DNA of 64,000 nucleotides from Ignavibacterium sp. (lineage in GTDB: Bacteria > Bacteroidota > Ignavibacteria > Ignavibacteriales > Ignavibacteriaceae), in assembly GCA_032027145.1 (NCBI GenBank), contig JAVSMP010000001.1, forward strand, positions 1,764,903 to 1,828,902. Reading direction: 5' to 3'. Made by a program: the position numbers and the translations under genes. Positions within the stretch are counted from its first letter, which is position 1, and each line of letters starts with the position of its first letter. Shown one piece after another: positions 28,366 through 37,957 of the stretch. The notes below the pieces were generated by a model. It had not been told where the DNA came from, did not search any database, and was given only the letters and a program-made list of their open reading frames with translations.

Positions 28366-29505
28366 TTACTTAATTAAAACCATTTTTCTTGTTTGGACAA
28401 AATCTCCAGCGATAATTTTGTAATAGTAAATCCCAGATGAAAGATGAGAAGCATTAAAATCAAATTTATGAATTCCTGCAGACTTCTCTTCATTAACAAG
28501 AGACGCTACTTCTTCTCCAAGAGAGTTGAATATTTTTAAACTGACAAACTGCTTACTGCCTATTGCATACTGTATTCTGGTGTTCGGGTTAAACGGATTT
28601 GGATAGTTTTGCTCTAAAATAAACTCAGATGGTGAAAGAACTTCAGCTTCAATAATATTGGAGTATTCAAAAGTTCCGTCCAGATCTATTTGTTTCAGTC
28701 TGTAGAGATATTTACTGGCAGCCAGATTTTCATCTTTGTAAGAATAAGATTTAGTTTTTGTTGTTGTTCCATTTCCATTAACGAATCCAATACTTTTCCA
28801 TTCTTCACTACTTTCGTTTTTCATCTCTCGTCTTTCAATTTGGAAACCAGAGTTATTAGTTTCGGTTGCAGTGCTCCAGTTTAATGTAACATCATCATCA
28901 ACAACAAAAGAAGAGAAGGAAAGAAGTTCTACCGGAAGCGGATATAAAGTACCATATGTTGTTCCATCTATTAGCGCTCCAATCAGAATTCCATCCCATG
29001 CATTAATTCCCCCGAAATATTTTGAGTAAGTGAGACTTGATAAAGTCCAGGAAGTATCTATCATACCCGTACAATAAAATCCTCCAAATACTGTAAACAG
29101 ATCTGTTGAAACTCCCCAAACTTGTCCTGAATTCCTAAATATAAGTGCGAGATCAATACAATTTGTATCACTTAAAGAGGGTGTTGAGTAAATAAAATTA
29201 TCCGGCCAATTGAAGTTAAAGATCAACTGATCAGCACCATTATAATAGGTATAGTATAAACTATCACCTTCTAGTCGGTCATATTTTGTATAATAAAGAA
29301 TTGAGCTATCAGGGTTCCAATACTCAATTTTAAAATACTTGTTATTATTAATGGTAACAGTATCGGTTGCAATTGCCGCATAATAATTACTTGTGACCAA
29401 ACCAGGTTCATAATGCCATTGATTACCAATTTTAAGTGGAAGATTCTGTGGGAGAACAAAATAAAAGGAATTTAAAACCAAAAACAGATACACTAACTTT
29501 TTCAT
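28366..29505 (-). CDS. T9SS-exported protein of unknown function
   Basis: About 379 residues from the chosen start. Signal peptide MKKLVYLFLVLNSFYFVLPQ. A unique N-terminal domain (to about 185) with NQWHYEPG and repeated YY/W motifs resembles cargo-only domains annotated as hypothetical. The shared VELLSFSSFVVDDDV domain and a sorting domain with LEQNYPNPFNPNTR follow. The start at 29505 is preferred to 29565 because GGAGG precedes it and the signal peptide begins there. The gene is a mosaic: some 3' segments are identical to the gene at 25651, others diverge. Confidence 0.75.
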   Translation of the reverse strand: MKKLVYLFLVLNSFYFVLPQNLPLKIGNQWHYEPGLVTSNYYAAIATDTVTINNNKYFKIEYWNPDSSILYYTKYDRLEGDSLYYTYYNGADQLIFNFNWPDNFIYSTPSLSDTNCIDLALIFRNSGQVWGVSTDLFTVFGGFYCTGMIDTSWTLSSLTYSKYFGGINAWDGILIGALIDGTTYGTLYPLPVELLSFSSFVVDDDVTLNWSTATETNNSGFQIERREMKNESSEEWKSIGFVNGNGTTTKTKSYSYKDENLAASKYLYRLKQIDLDGTFEYSNIIEAEVLSPSEFILEQNYPNPFNPNTRIQYAIGSKQFVSLKIFNSLGEEVASLVNEEKSAGIHKFDFNASHLSSGIYYYKIIAGDFVQTRKMVLIK

Positions 29506-29626
29506 AATACACAACCTCCATAAAAATATCACATTAAAAGAAAGAAAATAAAAACCCAATATCAAGTGTTTGGTTAAATTTATTTAATTTCGTTTTGTAA
29601 ATATCAAACAATAAGAATTCTTTAGA

Positions 29627-29655
29627 ATTATGAAAACAAAACTTGAAATTGCAAA
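29627..29655 (+). repeat. 29-bp direct repeat, right copy (native amn start)
   Basis: Contains the start codon of the intact AMP nucleosidase gene. Identical to 28315-28343. Confidence 0.9.
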
Positions 29656-30403
29656 AAACTGGCTGCCTCGATATACAGGAACAAAAATCAGCGAGTTCGG
29701 CGACTATATGTTGTTAACTAATTTCCAGAATTATGTTGAAAAGTTTGCAGAAAAATTTAATTGTGAAATTAAAGGATTAAATAAACCGATGCAGACTGCA
29801 ACAAACTCAAGTGGTTTATCTATTATTAATTTTGGAATTGGGTCTGCCAATGCAGCAACGATTATGGATCTTCTGGTTGCACGAAAACCAAAAGGTGTTT
29901 TGTTTCTTGGTAAATGCGGCGGATTAAAACATTCAACAGAAATCGGGCATTTTATTTTACCAACAGCTGCAATAAGAGGCGAGGGAACTAGTGATGATTA
30001 CAAACCAAAGGAAGTTCCTGCACTTCCTTCATTTAAACTTCATAAATTTGTATCTGATAAGATAGTTGCAAGAGAAATGGAATACAGAACAGGGGTTGTT
30101 TACACTACTAACAGAAGGGTTTGGGAGTGGGATAATGAGTTTAAGCAATATCTTAGAAAGTTATCTACTATCGCAATAGATATGGAAACTGCAACTTTAT
30201 TTATTGTTGGATTAGTTAATGAAATTCCTAGAGGTGCATTATTACTTGTATCTGATATACCTATGATTCCCGATGGAGTTAAAACAGAAAAATCAGATAA
30301 AGAGGTAACAGAAAAATTTGCAGATCTTCATCTGGAAATCGGAATTGAAGCAATGACAGAAATCGAAATAAAAGGAGAACATATAAAGCATTTTACTTAC
30401 TAA
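29630..30403 (+). CDS. amn: AMP nucleosidase (short Bacteroidota type)
   Basis: 257 residues. It begins MKTKLEIAKNWLPRYTGT and contains INFGIGSANAATIMDLL, FLGKCGGLK, AAIRGEGTSDDY, VYTTNRRVWEWD, IDMETATLF and LLLVSDIPMIPDGVKT. This is the nucleoside-phosphorylase-fold form found across Bacteroidota. It splits AMP to adenine and ribose 5-phosphate. The 3' end overlaps the convergent PAP2 gene by four bases. Another copy of its first 26 coding bases lies 1.3 kb upstream. Confidence 0.93.
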   Translation: MKTKLEIAKNWLPRYTGTKISEFGDYMLLTNFQNYVEKFAEKFNCEIKGLNKPMQTATNSSGLSIINFGIGSANAATIMDLLVARKPKGVLFLGKCGGLKHSTEIGHFILPTAAIRGEGTSDDYKPKEVPALPSFKLHKFVSDKIVAREMEYRTGVVYTTNRRVWEWDNEFKQYLRKLSTIAIDMETATLFIVGLVNEIPRGALLLVSDIPMIPDGVKTEKSDKEVTEKFADLHLEIGIEAMTEIEIKGEHIKHFTY

Positions 30404-31095
30404 GCTTTTCTCAATTTGTTTTTGGATTTTGAAAAGTATTCTTCAAGCTGCCATATTATTTGAACTAACGCTACCCAGCAAACACCCAAACTCCAGCCGG
30501 CAACTACATCTGTTACAGTATGAGCCGCACCGGCAATTCTACTTATTCCAACTATTATTGAAATTGTTACAGCTATTATTAAGAAGTACCTGTTGTTATT
30601 GTTAGTTTGAGTTTTTGATTTTAGTGAAACAGCAGTTGCTAAATACAGCACGGTTGCAATAAATGTATGACCGCTTGGAAACTCTGATATGCTTTCTGTA
30701 ACAATCATTTTCCAGGTAATTAATTCTTCATTTGCAGTCAGGTATTTAGTAGCCAGGATTAAAATGATAGCCCCAATCATAGTAAATAAAAAGTAGAATG
30801 TTTTTTGTTTCTCTTTTGTCCTGAATAAATAAACAGAATAAAAGAATAGAAAAACAAAAACTATTTCGCGGCTTCCAAAAGCGCTGAAGTTAGAGTTCAT
30901 ATTTACAAACCAGGGCTCACCGTAAGTATTGCTCCATTTATTTGTATATCCCAAACTTTCAAAAAGAAATTTAGCTGCTTCAGCAGAAAGATGGTTAAAT
31001 GATCCAATACAACTCAAAATAAAAACCAGTAATGAGATAAAAAAAATTGAGATTAACTTCTTACTTAAATTAAAGTTGTGAGGGTTATTTTTCAT
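30400..31095 (-). CDS. PAP2-family membrane phosphatase-like protein
   Basis: 231 residues with six predicted membrane segments. PAP2 motif 2 (SEFPSGHTF) and motif 3 (SRIAGAAHTVTD: S-R-x5-H-x3-D) are clear. The first motif (K-x6-R-P) is degenerate: only a lysine in TKYLTANEE is in place. It probably hydrolyses lipid phosphates such as undecaprenyl diphosphate at the outer face of the inner membrane, but altered motif 1 leaves activity uncertain. Confidence 0.8.
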   Translation of the reverse strand: MKNNPHNFNLSKKLISIFFISLLVFILSCIGSFNHLSAEAAKFLFESLGYTNKWSNTYGEPWFVNMNSNFSAFGSREIVFVFLFFYSVYLFRTKEKQKTFYFLFTMIGAIILILATKYLTANEELITWKMIVTESISEFPSGHTFIATVLYLATAVSLKSKTQTNNNNRYFLIIAVTISIIVGISRIAGAAHTVTDVVAGWSLGVCWVALVQIIWQLEEYFSKSKNKLRKA

Positions 31096-31330
31096 AAATA
31101 ATCAGAAGTATCTTTTCAAGTGTTATTTAAGAGCGCGAATTGATATGATCATTTTTGTTCATTAGTGAACATACATTGTTTATTCTCAATTAAATTAATT
31201 ATAGTTAGATATGAATAACTCTTCATAACAATTATTTGTATTGCGTTCATAGTATCTCTTTTGCAAATGATAATATTATTCTTCTTTGTTCCATTTAGGA
31301 TTTTCAACAGAACTGAGATATTAGGAATTG

Positions 31331-32257
31331 TTAAATTCTTCTTCTAAAGCCTTCACCCATTACCTCGTGAACATTGCTTACAGTAACAAATGCATTTGGG
31401 TCAATCTTTTTAACAATATTCAGCAATTTAGAAAGCTCTTTCAGAGTTATTACAGTTGTAAGAATTTCACGATCAACATTACGGTAAAGTCCGCGGGCTT
31501 TTATTGCTGTTGCACCTCTGCTCATATCATCCATAATTACTTTAGCAATCTCATCAGTTTTATCAGAAATGATATCAACAGATCTTGCATAATCAAACCC
31601 ATCAATTATTACATCAATAAGCCGGCTTGAAATGAATAATAAAAAGAGTGCATAAAAAGTTAAGATTACAGCCGATCTATCGCCGGCAAGATCTTTAATG
31701 TCGATAATAAATCCTGCGAGCAAAATAACAAAAAAATCTATCATCATTATTGCCATACCGGGTTTAGTTCCGAAACGTTTATGCATTATAGCGGCAACAA
31801 TATCAGACCCGGCAGTTGTTCCCTTAAACTTAAATATTATTCCAAGTCCCAGACCAAGTAATGCTGCCCCGACAAGAATCAAAAACATAAAATCATTTTG
31901 CTGCAAGTCTTTTATAGTTTGTGTTTCCTGTAATTTAATAAATGAAAATCCCGGGATATCACCCCGGAAGAAATCAATAAAAAATGAATTAAGAGTGAAT
32001 CCCCAAAATGTCCTTATTCCAAACTCTTTCCCTAATTCCTTAATTCCCCATAAATAAAGTGGAATGTTCAATAACCATATCATTAAGCCCACAGGTAAAC
32101 CAGTTAGATAATGAATGCTCATCGATAGACCGCTTACACCACCGGGGACAACTTTTGCATCAACTAAAAAAATTCCTATTCCAATTGCCATTATAGCGGC
32201 GCCGATAGATATAAGAATATATTCGAACACGATTTTTAATTTTGGATTTTTACTCAT
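31331..32257 (-). CDS. YitT-family membrane protein
   Basis: 308 residues. The N-terminal five-helix YitT (DUF161) part begins YILISIGAAIMAIGIGIFLV and contains VPGGVSGLS and the second glycine-rich GTTAGSDIVA. A soluble DUF2179 domain occupies the last about 85 residues (TTVITLKELSKLLNIVKKIDPNAFVTVSNVHEVMGEGF). The family has no settled function; transport is likely. Confidence 0.88.
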   Translation of the reverse strand: MSKNPKLKIVFEYILISIGAAIMAIGIGIFLVDAKVVPGGVSGLSMSIHYLTGLPVGLMIWLLNIPLYLWGIKELGKEFGIRTFWGFTLNSFFIDFFRGDIPGFSFIKLQETQTIKDLQQNDFMFLILVGAALLGLGLGIIFKFKGTTAGSDIVAAIMHKRFGTKPGMAIMMIDFFVILLAGFIIDIKDLAGDRSAVILTFYALFLLFISSRLIDVIIDGFDYARSVDIISDKTDEIAKVIMDDMSRGATAIKARGLYRNVDREILTTVITLKELSKLLNIVKKIDPNAFVTVSNVHEVMGEGFRRRI

Positions 32258-32427
32258 CTTTTACTCAATTCTAAAATTTTGCGCATCAAAGTTAATGATT
32301 ACAGGCGTGATGAAAAAAATAAAGTCCGAAGAATTCAAAAAAGTTGTCTTAATTTCCCGGACAATCATATTCATTTATTATCTTTTAAAACAATGATAAA
32401 ATAATATAGACTGATTAAATTGTATCA

Positions 32428-33201
32428 ATGAATCTCAAGCAAAAATTAGAATATCATTACAAAGCTTTTGATAGAACAAAGCTAGAACCAGATCCGCTGC
32501 AATTTTTGCATTTGTTTAATGATGAGAGGGATATTGAGATTGTTGGATTAATTGCTTCGGTATTTGCGTATGGAAACGTAAAACAGATTGAAAATACGCT
32601 GAAGAAATTAATAAGTATTTTTAACAACAAACCTTATTTGTTCATTAAAAACTTCAGTTCTGAAAATCTGAAAAAGCTAAATGGAATTAAGCACAGATTT
32701 TATGCTGATGATGATGTTAAAAAGTTGTTCATAATCCTTAATAAGGAGTTAAACAACTTCAAATCTGTTAGGCAAATATTTTTACAAGATTACAATATTT
32801 CTGATAAAAATGTAAAAACCGGCATCTCAAAGTTTTCAAATTACTTTATAAACTCATTTATTGAGACATTTGGTGAAATAACAAATGGCATAAAATTTAT
32901 GTTTCCATTACCTGAAAAAGGCAGCGCCTGTAAAAGGATGAATCTTTTTCTAAGGTGGATGGTAAGAAAAGATGAACTTGATTTTGGTTTGTGGAATGAA
33001 ATTCCTGCCTCAAAACTTGTAATTCCGGTTGATACGCATATTGCAAGAATCTGCCGTTATCTTAAATTAACTAACAGAGGTAATTCTGATTGGAAAATGG
33101 CTGAAGAGATAACCAATAATCTGAAAAAGTTTGATCCTGACGACCCGGTAAAATATGATTTTGCTATTTGTCATATTGGAATAAGAAAATTAAAGTTTTA
33201 A
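32428..33201 (+). CDS. TIGR02757-family protein (DUF2400)
   Basis: 257 residues, matching the family length. Diagnostic strings: DPLQFLHLFNDERDIEIVGLIASVFAYGNVKQI, KRMNLFLRWMVRKD, DFGLWNEIPASKLVIPVDTHIARI and a final FAICHIGI. The helix-hairpin-helix-like arrangement resembles DNA glycosylases, so a DNA-related role has been suggested, but none is demonstrated. It precedes the histidine kinase by 34 bases. Confidence 0.88.
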   Translation: MNLKQKLEYHYKAFDRTKLEPDPLQFLHLFNDERDIEIVGLIASVFAYGNVKQIENTLKKLISIFNNKPYLFIKNFSSENLKKLNGIKHRFYADDDVKKLFIILNKELNNFKSVRQIFLQDYNISDKNVKTGISKFSNYFINSFIETFGEITNGIKFMFPLPEKGSACKRMNLFLRWMVRKDELDFGLWNEIPASKLVIPVDTHIARICRYLKLTNRGNSDWKMAEEITNNLKKFDPDDPVKYDFAICHIGIRKLKF

Positions 33202-33235
33202 GTTTCATTTAATAAGAATTGATTATAATATCAAA

Positions 33236-35314
33236 ATGAAAAAAATCAACGAAGATAGTTTTCCTCTTAAGTATTTTCTTTACTTCTTGTTTGTTGCAAT
33301 TGTAATTGCTGTATCCGGTTATATTTATTATCAAAACAGAAAAGTAACTATAGAAGATGAGCTTTACAGACATGTTGCCACTATAAAAGAAATGAAGCTT
33401 ACTCAAATTGAGCGCGAACAAAGTCAAAGAAAGCAGACAATACAATCATATCTTTTACTGCCTGTGGTTGAAAATGATCTTGAAAAACTTTTAACCGGCA
33501 AAAAGAATAGTCAGATAATCGAGAGTATTTCTAAATGGTCAAATAATTTAAGATCAGATTTTGATTTTGTCAGCGTTAATATATTTGATAAAAATGCTAA
33601 TCTGCTCTTTTCAACAGACAGCACACAGAGTTTATATAATAATTTTTTAAAACATGAATTAACTGTTCTGCTCCAAAAAGAAAATGCAGAATTATCAAAT
33701 CTTTACTTTGGTGATAATAAAAGTCTTTTGCAGGCAATAATTACACCGGTTAGAATTTCCGGGAAAATATTGGGATATATCTGGACAGAGATTTCATTTT
33801 TTGAGTATCTGCATCCGATTATTTCTTATACAAAGCAGGAAACACAAGATGTGGAATATATCCTTCTGAAAAAACAGAGTGACCTCGGATTTATATTAAA
33901 GGATGTTAAAGAGAATAATCAGTTTAGAATTAAAACCATTCCGTTAAACAGAACCGATAAAGCAGAATTGGAGGCTTTGCTACGAGGTAAAGAATTTTTT
34001 AAAGGTGCTAAATCAAAAGGAGCTGAGTTTTTCGCTTCAGTAAATAATATTCCTTCTACTGATTGGATTTTAATTGCAAAGATTGATCAGGATAGTGTTA
34101 CCCAATCTACAAGAAACGCAGCAATGCTCGTTTCATTTATTTCAGTTTTATTAATTGTTCTTTCTGCAAGTATTACTTATGCAATTTGGAAAAGAAGCAG
34201 ACTTCATTTTCTGACTCAGACAGTAATTCTTAGAAAAGAAAAAGATGCACTAAACGAACGCTATACTTCTTTAACAAAATATGCTAATGATGCTATTTTA
34301 AGCATTGATAAAAACGGAAAGATTTTGGAAGCTAATCAGAAGGCATTTGATTTATATGGTTATTCAAAAGATGAATTAATAAAAAAAGAAATACTTGACC
34401 TTAGTCAGGATAGAAAAAAAGATATTGAGGTAATTTTTTCATCTATCAATAATCCGGATGGAATTCTTTTTGAGACTAATCATAAAAGAAAGAACGGAAC
34501 TTTTTTTCCAGTTGAAATAAGTGCCAAACTGATTAAACAAGGTAATGAAGAAACCTTGCTTGCAATTATTCGTGATAATACTGAAAGAAAAAAGCTTGAG
34601 CTTGACCTGATACTTGCTAAAGATAAAGCAGAGGAGATGGATAGATTAAAGACAACATTTCTTGCGAATATGAGCCACGAACTAAATACGCCTATGAGCG
34701 GAATAATAGGATTTTCCGAACTTTTATTATCTGAAATGGATAATCCGAACCAAAGAGAGATGGCAAAGATAATTTACAAAAGCAGTAAACGTCTGAACGA
34801 AACATTGAATTCAATTCTTGATCTTTCTAAACTGGAATCCAATAACCTGCAGCTGAAATGCAACACATTTGATATCGTTTCGTTATTGCAGGAATGTAAA
34901 TTTGCTTTTATAGAAAATGCAAACAAAAAAGGGATTCAGTTTTCTGTAACTTCAGATAAACCAAAGATTCTGGTTTATTCAGATCAAAGCATTGTTCATA
35001 AAGTACTGTGTAATATTATAGATAATTCTATTAAATACACCGAGAAAGGTGAAGTTAAAGTTCATTTATCAGAGTCAGCCGATCACGCACAGATCTCTGT
35101 TTCTGATACAGGAATAGGAATTCCTCAGGAAAACCTCGATCAGATATTTGAACCATTCAGACAAGGAAGCGAAGGACTAAACCGGAAATTTGAAGGTATG
35201 GGATTAGGTTTAAGTATTACAAAAAAATTCATTGAAGTCTTGCATGGAAAATTAAAAATAAGCAGCACACCTTCTATTGGAACAAAAGTATCAATCGAAC
35301 TTCCAAAAAAATAA
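33236..35314 (+). CDS. Membrane PAS-domain sensor histidine kinase
   Basis: 692 residues. TM1 at about 12-32, a periplasmic sensor domain to about 290, TM2 at about 297-318 and a PAS domain at about 345-455 (DAILSIDKNGKILEANQKAFDLYGYSKDEL). HisKA follows with H481 in NMSHELNTPMSG, then HATPase with N box DNSIKYT, G1 DTGIGIP and G2 GMGLGLSITKKFIE. H-E-L-N-T-P differs from the usual HELRTP. No response-regulator domain is fused and no partner gene lies nearby, so this is an orphan kinase. Confidence 0.93.
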   Translation: MKKINEDSFPLKYFLYFLFVAIVIAVSGYIYYQNRKVTIEDELYRHVATIKEMKLTQIEREQSQRKQTIQSYLLLPVVENDLEKLLTGKKNSQIIESISKWSNNLRSDFDFVSVNIFDKNANLLFSTDSTQSLYNNFLKHELTVLLQKENAELSNLYFGDNKSLLQAIITPVRISGKILGYIWTEISFFEYLHPIISYTKQETQDVEYILLKKQSDLGFILKDVKENNQFRIKTIPLNRTDKAELEALLRGKEFFKGAKSKGAEFFASVNNIPSTDWILIAKIDQDSVTQSTRNAAMLVSFISVLLIVLSASITYAIWKRSRLHFLTQTVILRKEKDALNERYTSLTKYANDAILSIDKNGKILEANQKAFDLYGYSKDELIKKEILDLSQDRKKDIEVIFSSINNPDGILFETNHKRKNGTFFPVEISAKLIKQGNEETLLAIIRDNTERKKLELDLILAKDKAEEMDRLKTTFLANMSHELNTPMSGIIGFSELLLSEMDNPNQREMAKIIYKSSKRLNETLNSILDLSKLESNNLQLKCNTFDIVSLLQECKFAFIENANKKGIQFSVTSDKPKILVYSDQSIVHKVLCNIIDNSIKYTEKGEVKVHLSESADHAQISVSDTGIGIPQENLDQIFEPFRQGSEGLNRKFEGMGLGLSITKKFIEVLHGKLKISSTPSIGTKVSIELPKK

Positions 35315-35455
35315 ATTATTCAGAGTATTTAATTAGAAAATAATCTGAAAATTAGTTGAGAATAATAACCAATCCTGCTTAAATTTGAGCCACTGTTTTA
35401 GAGGAATTGTGGCTCTAACCACATCAATAATTGCTCAGTAATAGGAGAAAAAAAA

Positions 35456-37408
35456 ATGGCAGAGCAAAAAAAATTTGTTCCGTTTGTCTCACCAGAAACC
35501 AATATGACAGAATTCACTGTCCGTGCTTTACTAATCGGTTTAGTGCTTGCTGTTGTACTTGGTGCTGCTAATGCGTACTTAGGATTAAAAGCCGGAATGA
35601 CCATTGCCGCAACTTATCCAGCTGCAGTTATAGGTATGGCTCTAATTAAATTAATGAAAGGAACTATCCTTGAAGAAAACTTTACCAGAACAGTTGGTTC
35701 GATTGGCGAATCAATTGCTGCAGGAGCTATCTTCACATTACCGGCATTTTTTATTGCAGGGATATGGGATCCTTTCTTTACTCCCGGTAACTATATGATT
35801 TCTGCTGCGATAATGGCGGCTGGAGGTATCCTTGGGATTATGTTTGTTGCATTGCTTAGAAGAGTAATGGTTGAAGATGTTGAATTACCATTTCCTGAAT
35901 CAGTCGCAGCTGCTGAAATACACAAAGCAGGGAGACATGGGTCTGGTGGTTCAAAATTTTTATTTAGTGCCATGGGCATCGGAGCAGTTATTCAGGCATT
36001 AGGTCAATTTAAATTATTTGCTGTTTCGTGGGATAAATTGTTTAATCTTGGTAAAGGACATTTATTATTCAGATCACCAGATGTTAGTCCTGCATATATG
36101 GGCGTAGGATATATCATCGGTCCTCGTTTGGCTGCACTTAACTTTTCAGGCGGTGTAATTGCCTGGGGTTTATTAACACCAATGATAGCATATTTTAAGT
36201 ATTCTGGTCAGGAAATGCCGGCAGATACAAATTGGACTTCAATAATGGTTGCAGTGTGGAAAGATTACGTAAGACCAATTGCTATCGGCGGAATGCTGGT
36301 TGGCGCTGGTTTTACACTTTGGAAAATGAGGAAAAGTTTAATTACCGGTATTGCAAGATCAATAAGTGATGTTAAAAAAGCTGCTTCAGGCGAGCATACC
36401 GAAATCAGAACCGAAAAAGATATAAGCTTCAAATGGATAACAATTGGAATTTTAGGAACTGGTGTTGCTACATTTTTTATTTATAATTATTTCGCACAGG
36501 ATATTCTTGCAGCTTTAGTTGCGACAATAGTAATGATAGTAGCCGGATTTTTCTTTGCAGCTGTTTCCGGATATCTTGTTGGAATTATCGGCTCAAGTAA
36601 TAATCCTATAAGCGGTTTAACTCTTTCCACATTGGTTATAGCTGCGATCCTGATGGTTGCACTCGGTATGAAAGGAATACAGGGTGTTGCTGCTGTTCTT
36701 GGTGTTGCCGCTGTTGTTTGCGTTGCTGCTGCTGTTGCAGGCGAAATGCTGCAAGATCTTAAAGCCGGACATATCCTTGGTGGTACTCCATGGAAAATGC
36801 AGCTCGGTGATATAGTTGGAATTCTGGTTTCTGCCGCTGTAATGTTTGTTCCTCTTTTAATACTGCACGAAGGTGATGTTAAAATGGGTGGAACCGGATT
36901 TGGCGGAGATAAACTTCCTGCCCCTCAGGCTAGTTTGATGGCTATTCTTTCTAAAGGTATTGTTGGCGGTGAGATGGAATGGATATTAATATTTGTTGGA
37001 ATGTTAATGGGTGTTGGATTTATTTTGATGAATGTAAAAAGTCCGATGCTGGTTAGTGTTGGAATGTATCTGCCTTTAGGAACTACATTTGCAATTTTTG
37101 TTGGCGGTTTAATAAAAGGCATTGTTGAAAAAGTAAACTTAAAGAGAAACTTTAATGATGCACAAAAATCCAGAGTTGAAAACAACGGAATTCTAATTGC
37201 AGCGGGCTTGATTGCAGGTGAAGCACTTATAGGATTATTGTTTGCAGGGCTAGCATTTGGTGATATTAAATTATTTGAATTAAGTGCTGATCCTTCATTT
37301 ATTGTCAGTCTGGTTGTGTTTGCATTTATTGCATGGTTATTAGTTCAGATACCGGTTAAGAATGCTGGTAAACCCGAAGATCCGGCTCCGCCGCAGGTAT
37401 CAATGTAA
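35456..37408 (+). CDS. OPT-family oligopeptide transporter
   Basis: 650 residues with about 15-16 membrane segments. NAYLGLKAGMTIAATYPAAVIGMAL, LPFPESVAAAEIHKAG and SSNNPISGLTL are the OPT (TIGR00733-type) landmarks. Members take up peptides or metal chelates using the proton gradient. It is monocistronic. A strong AGGAG stands before the ATG. A terminator-like hairpin follows at 37524. Confidence 0.9.
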   Translation: MAEQKKFVPFVSPETNMTEFTVRALLIGLVLAVVLGAANAYLGLKAGMTIAATYPAAVIGMALIKLMKGTILEENFTRTVGSIGESIAAGAIFTLPAFFIAGIWDPFFTPGNYMISAAIMAAGGILGIMFVALLRRVMVEDVELPFPESVAAAEIHKAGRHGSGGSKFLFSAMGIGAVIQALGQFKLFAVSWDKLFNLGKGHLLFRSPDVSPAYMGVGYIIGPRLAALNFSGGVIAWGLLTPMIAYFKYSGQEMPADTNWTSIMVAVWKDYVRPIAIGGMLVGAGFTLWKMRKSLITGIARSISDVKKAASGEHTEIRTEKDISFKWITIGILGTGVATFFIYNYFAQDILAALVATIVMIVAGFFFAAVSGYLVGIIGSSNNPISGLTLSTLVIAAILMVALGMKGIQGVAAVLGVAAVVCVAAAVAGEMLQDLKAGHILGGTPWKMQLGDIVGILVSAAVMFVPLLILHEGDVKMGGTGFGGDKLPAPQASLMAILSKGIVGGEMEWILIFVGMLMGVGFILMNVKSPMLVSVGMYLPLGTTFAIFVGGLIKGIVEKVNLKRNFNDAQKSRVENNGILIAAGLIAGEALIGLLFAGLAFGDIKLFELSADPSFIVSLVVFAFIAWLLVQIPVKNAGKPEDPAPPQVSM

Positions 37409-37468
37409 CCAGCTGATAGAATTTATTTATGTTGAATATTTTTTTGAAATATCAGCATAAAAAATATT

Positions 37469-37564
37469 TTAGATCTCATCTTGAGCAGTGTCGGAAGATG
37501 ATGATTGCTTAATGTTATTTTAGATGTCACACTTCGACTCCGCGGTGTGACATTGATTTTTTTA
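37469..37564 (+). terminator. Repeat-derived hairpin and T-run after the OPT gene
   Basis: ATGTCACAC (37524-37532) pairs perfectly with GTGTGACAT (37545-37553) and is followed by TGATTTTTTT. The stem sits in repeat-like sequence (CTTGAGCAGTGTCGGAAG at 37480; CACTTCGACTCCGCGG) of the kind dispersed between genes in this genome. Confidence 0.65.
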
Positions 37565-37575
37565 TCTGTATTATT

Positions 37576-37947
37576 ATGCCGTTATCATTTAAAGAAAGAA
37601 AAAAAATATTAACAAATGCAAATACATTGGAGCTTACTCCGATTAAAGTTTATTCAGATGAGAAAAACGATAATGACTTAATTACAGTTAAAGTTCCAAA
37701 ATTCAGAAATAAGTTTGCTGTCAGATTTATATCGCCAAAATTAAAGAGCGATCATTTTAAAATTAAACTTGATAAGTTCGGCTCTGCTGTCTGGACAAAT
37801 ATAAATGGAAAGACTAAAGTTGAAAAAATCATTAAAGATGTTAAAAATAAATTCGGTGATGAACTTTTACAGGAAGAAGAAAGAATAACAAAATTCATTT
37901 TTCAATTGTATTCACAGGGATTTATATCATTTAAAGAATTAAACTAA
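37576..37947 (+). CDS. PqqD-like protein
   Basis: 123 residues. The C-terminal 75 residues follow the PqqD/RRE winged-helix pattern: FKIKLDKFGSAVWTNINGKTKVEKIIKDV, then a final helix FIFQLYSQGFI. Such domains bind leader peptides of ribosomally made peptides. No radical-SAM enzyme or precursor is seen nearby, so the role is open; a simple structural or regulatory function is possible. It ends 10 bases before pepD. Confidence 0.7.
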   Translation: MPLSFKERKKILTNANTLELTPIKVYSDEKNDNDLITVKVPKFRNKFAVRFISPKLKSDHFKIKLDKFGSAVWTNINGKTKVEKIIKDVKNKFGDELLQEEERITKFIFQLYSQGFISFKELN

Positions 37948-37957
37948 AGGAGTTATT

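Noticed and set aside
35387-35415. GAGCCAC/GTGGCTC hairpin before the OPT gene as a riboswitch or terminator
   Set aside because: Only a 7-bp stem with a 15-nt loop and no T-run. No known riboswitch core is recognisable.
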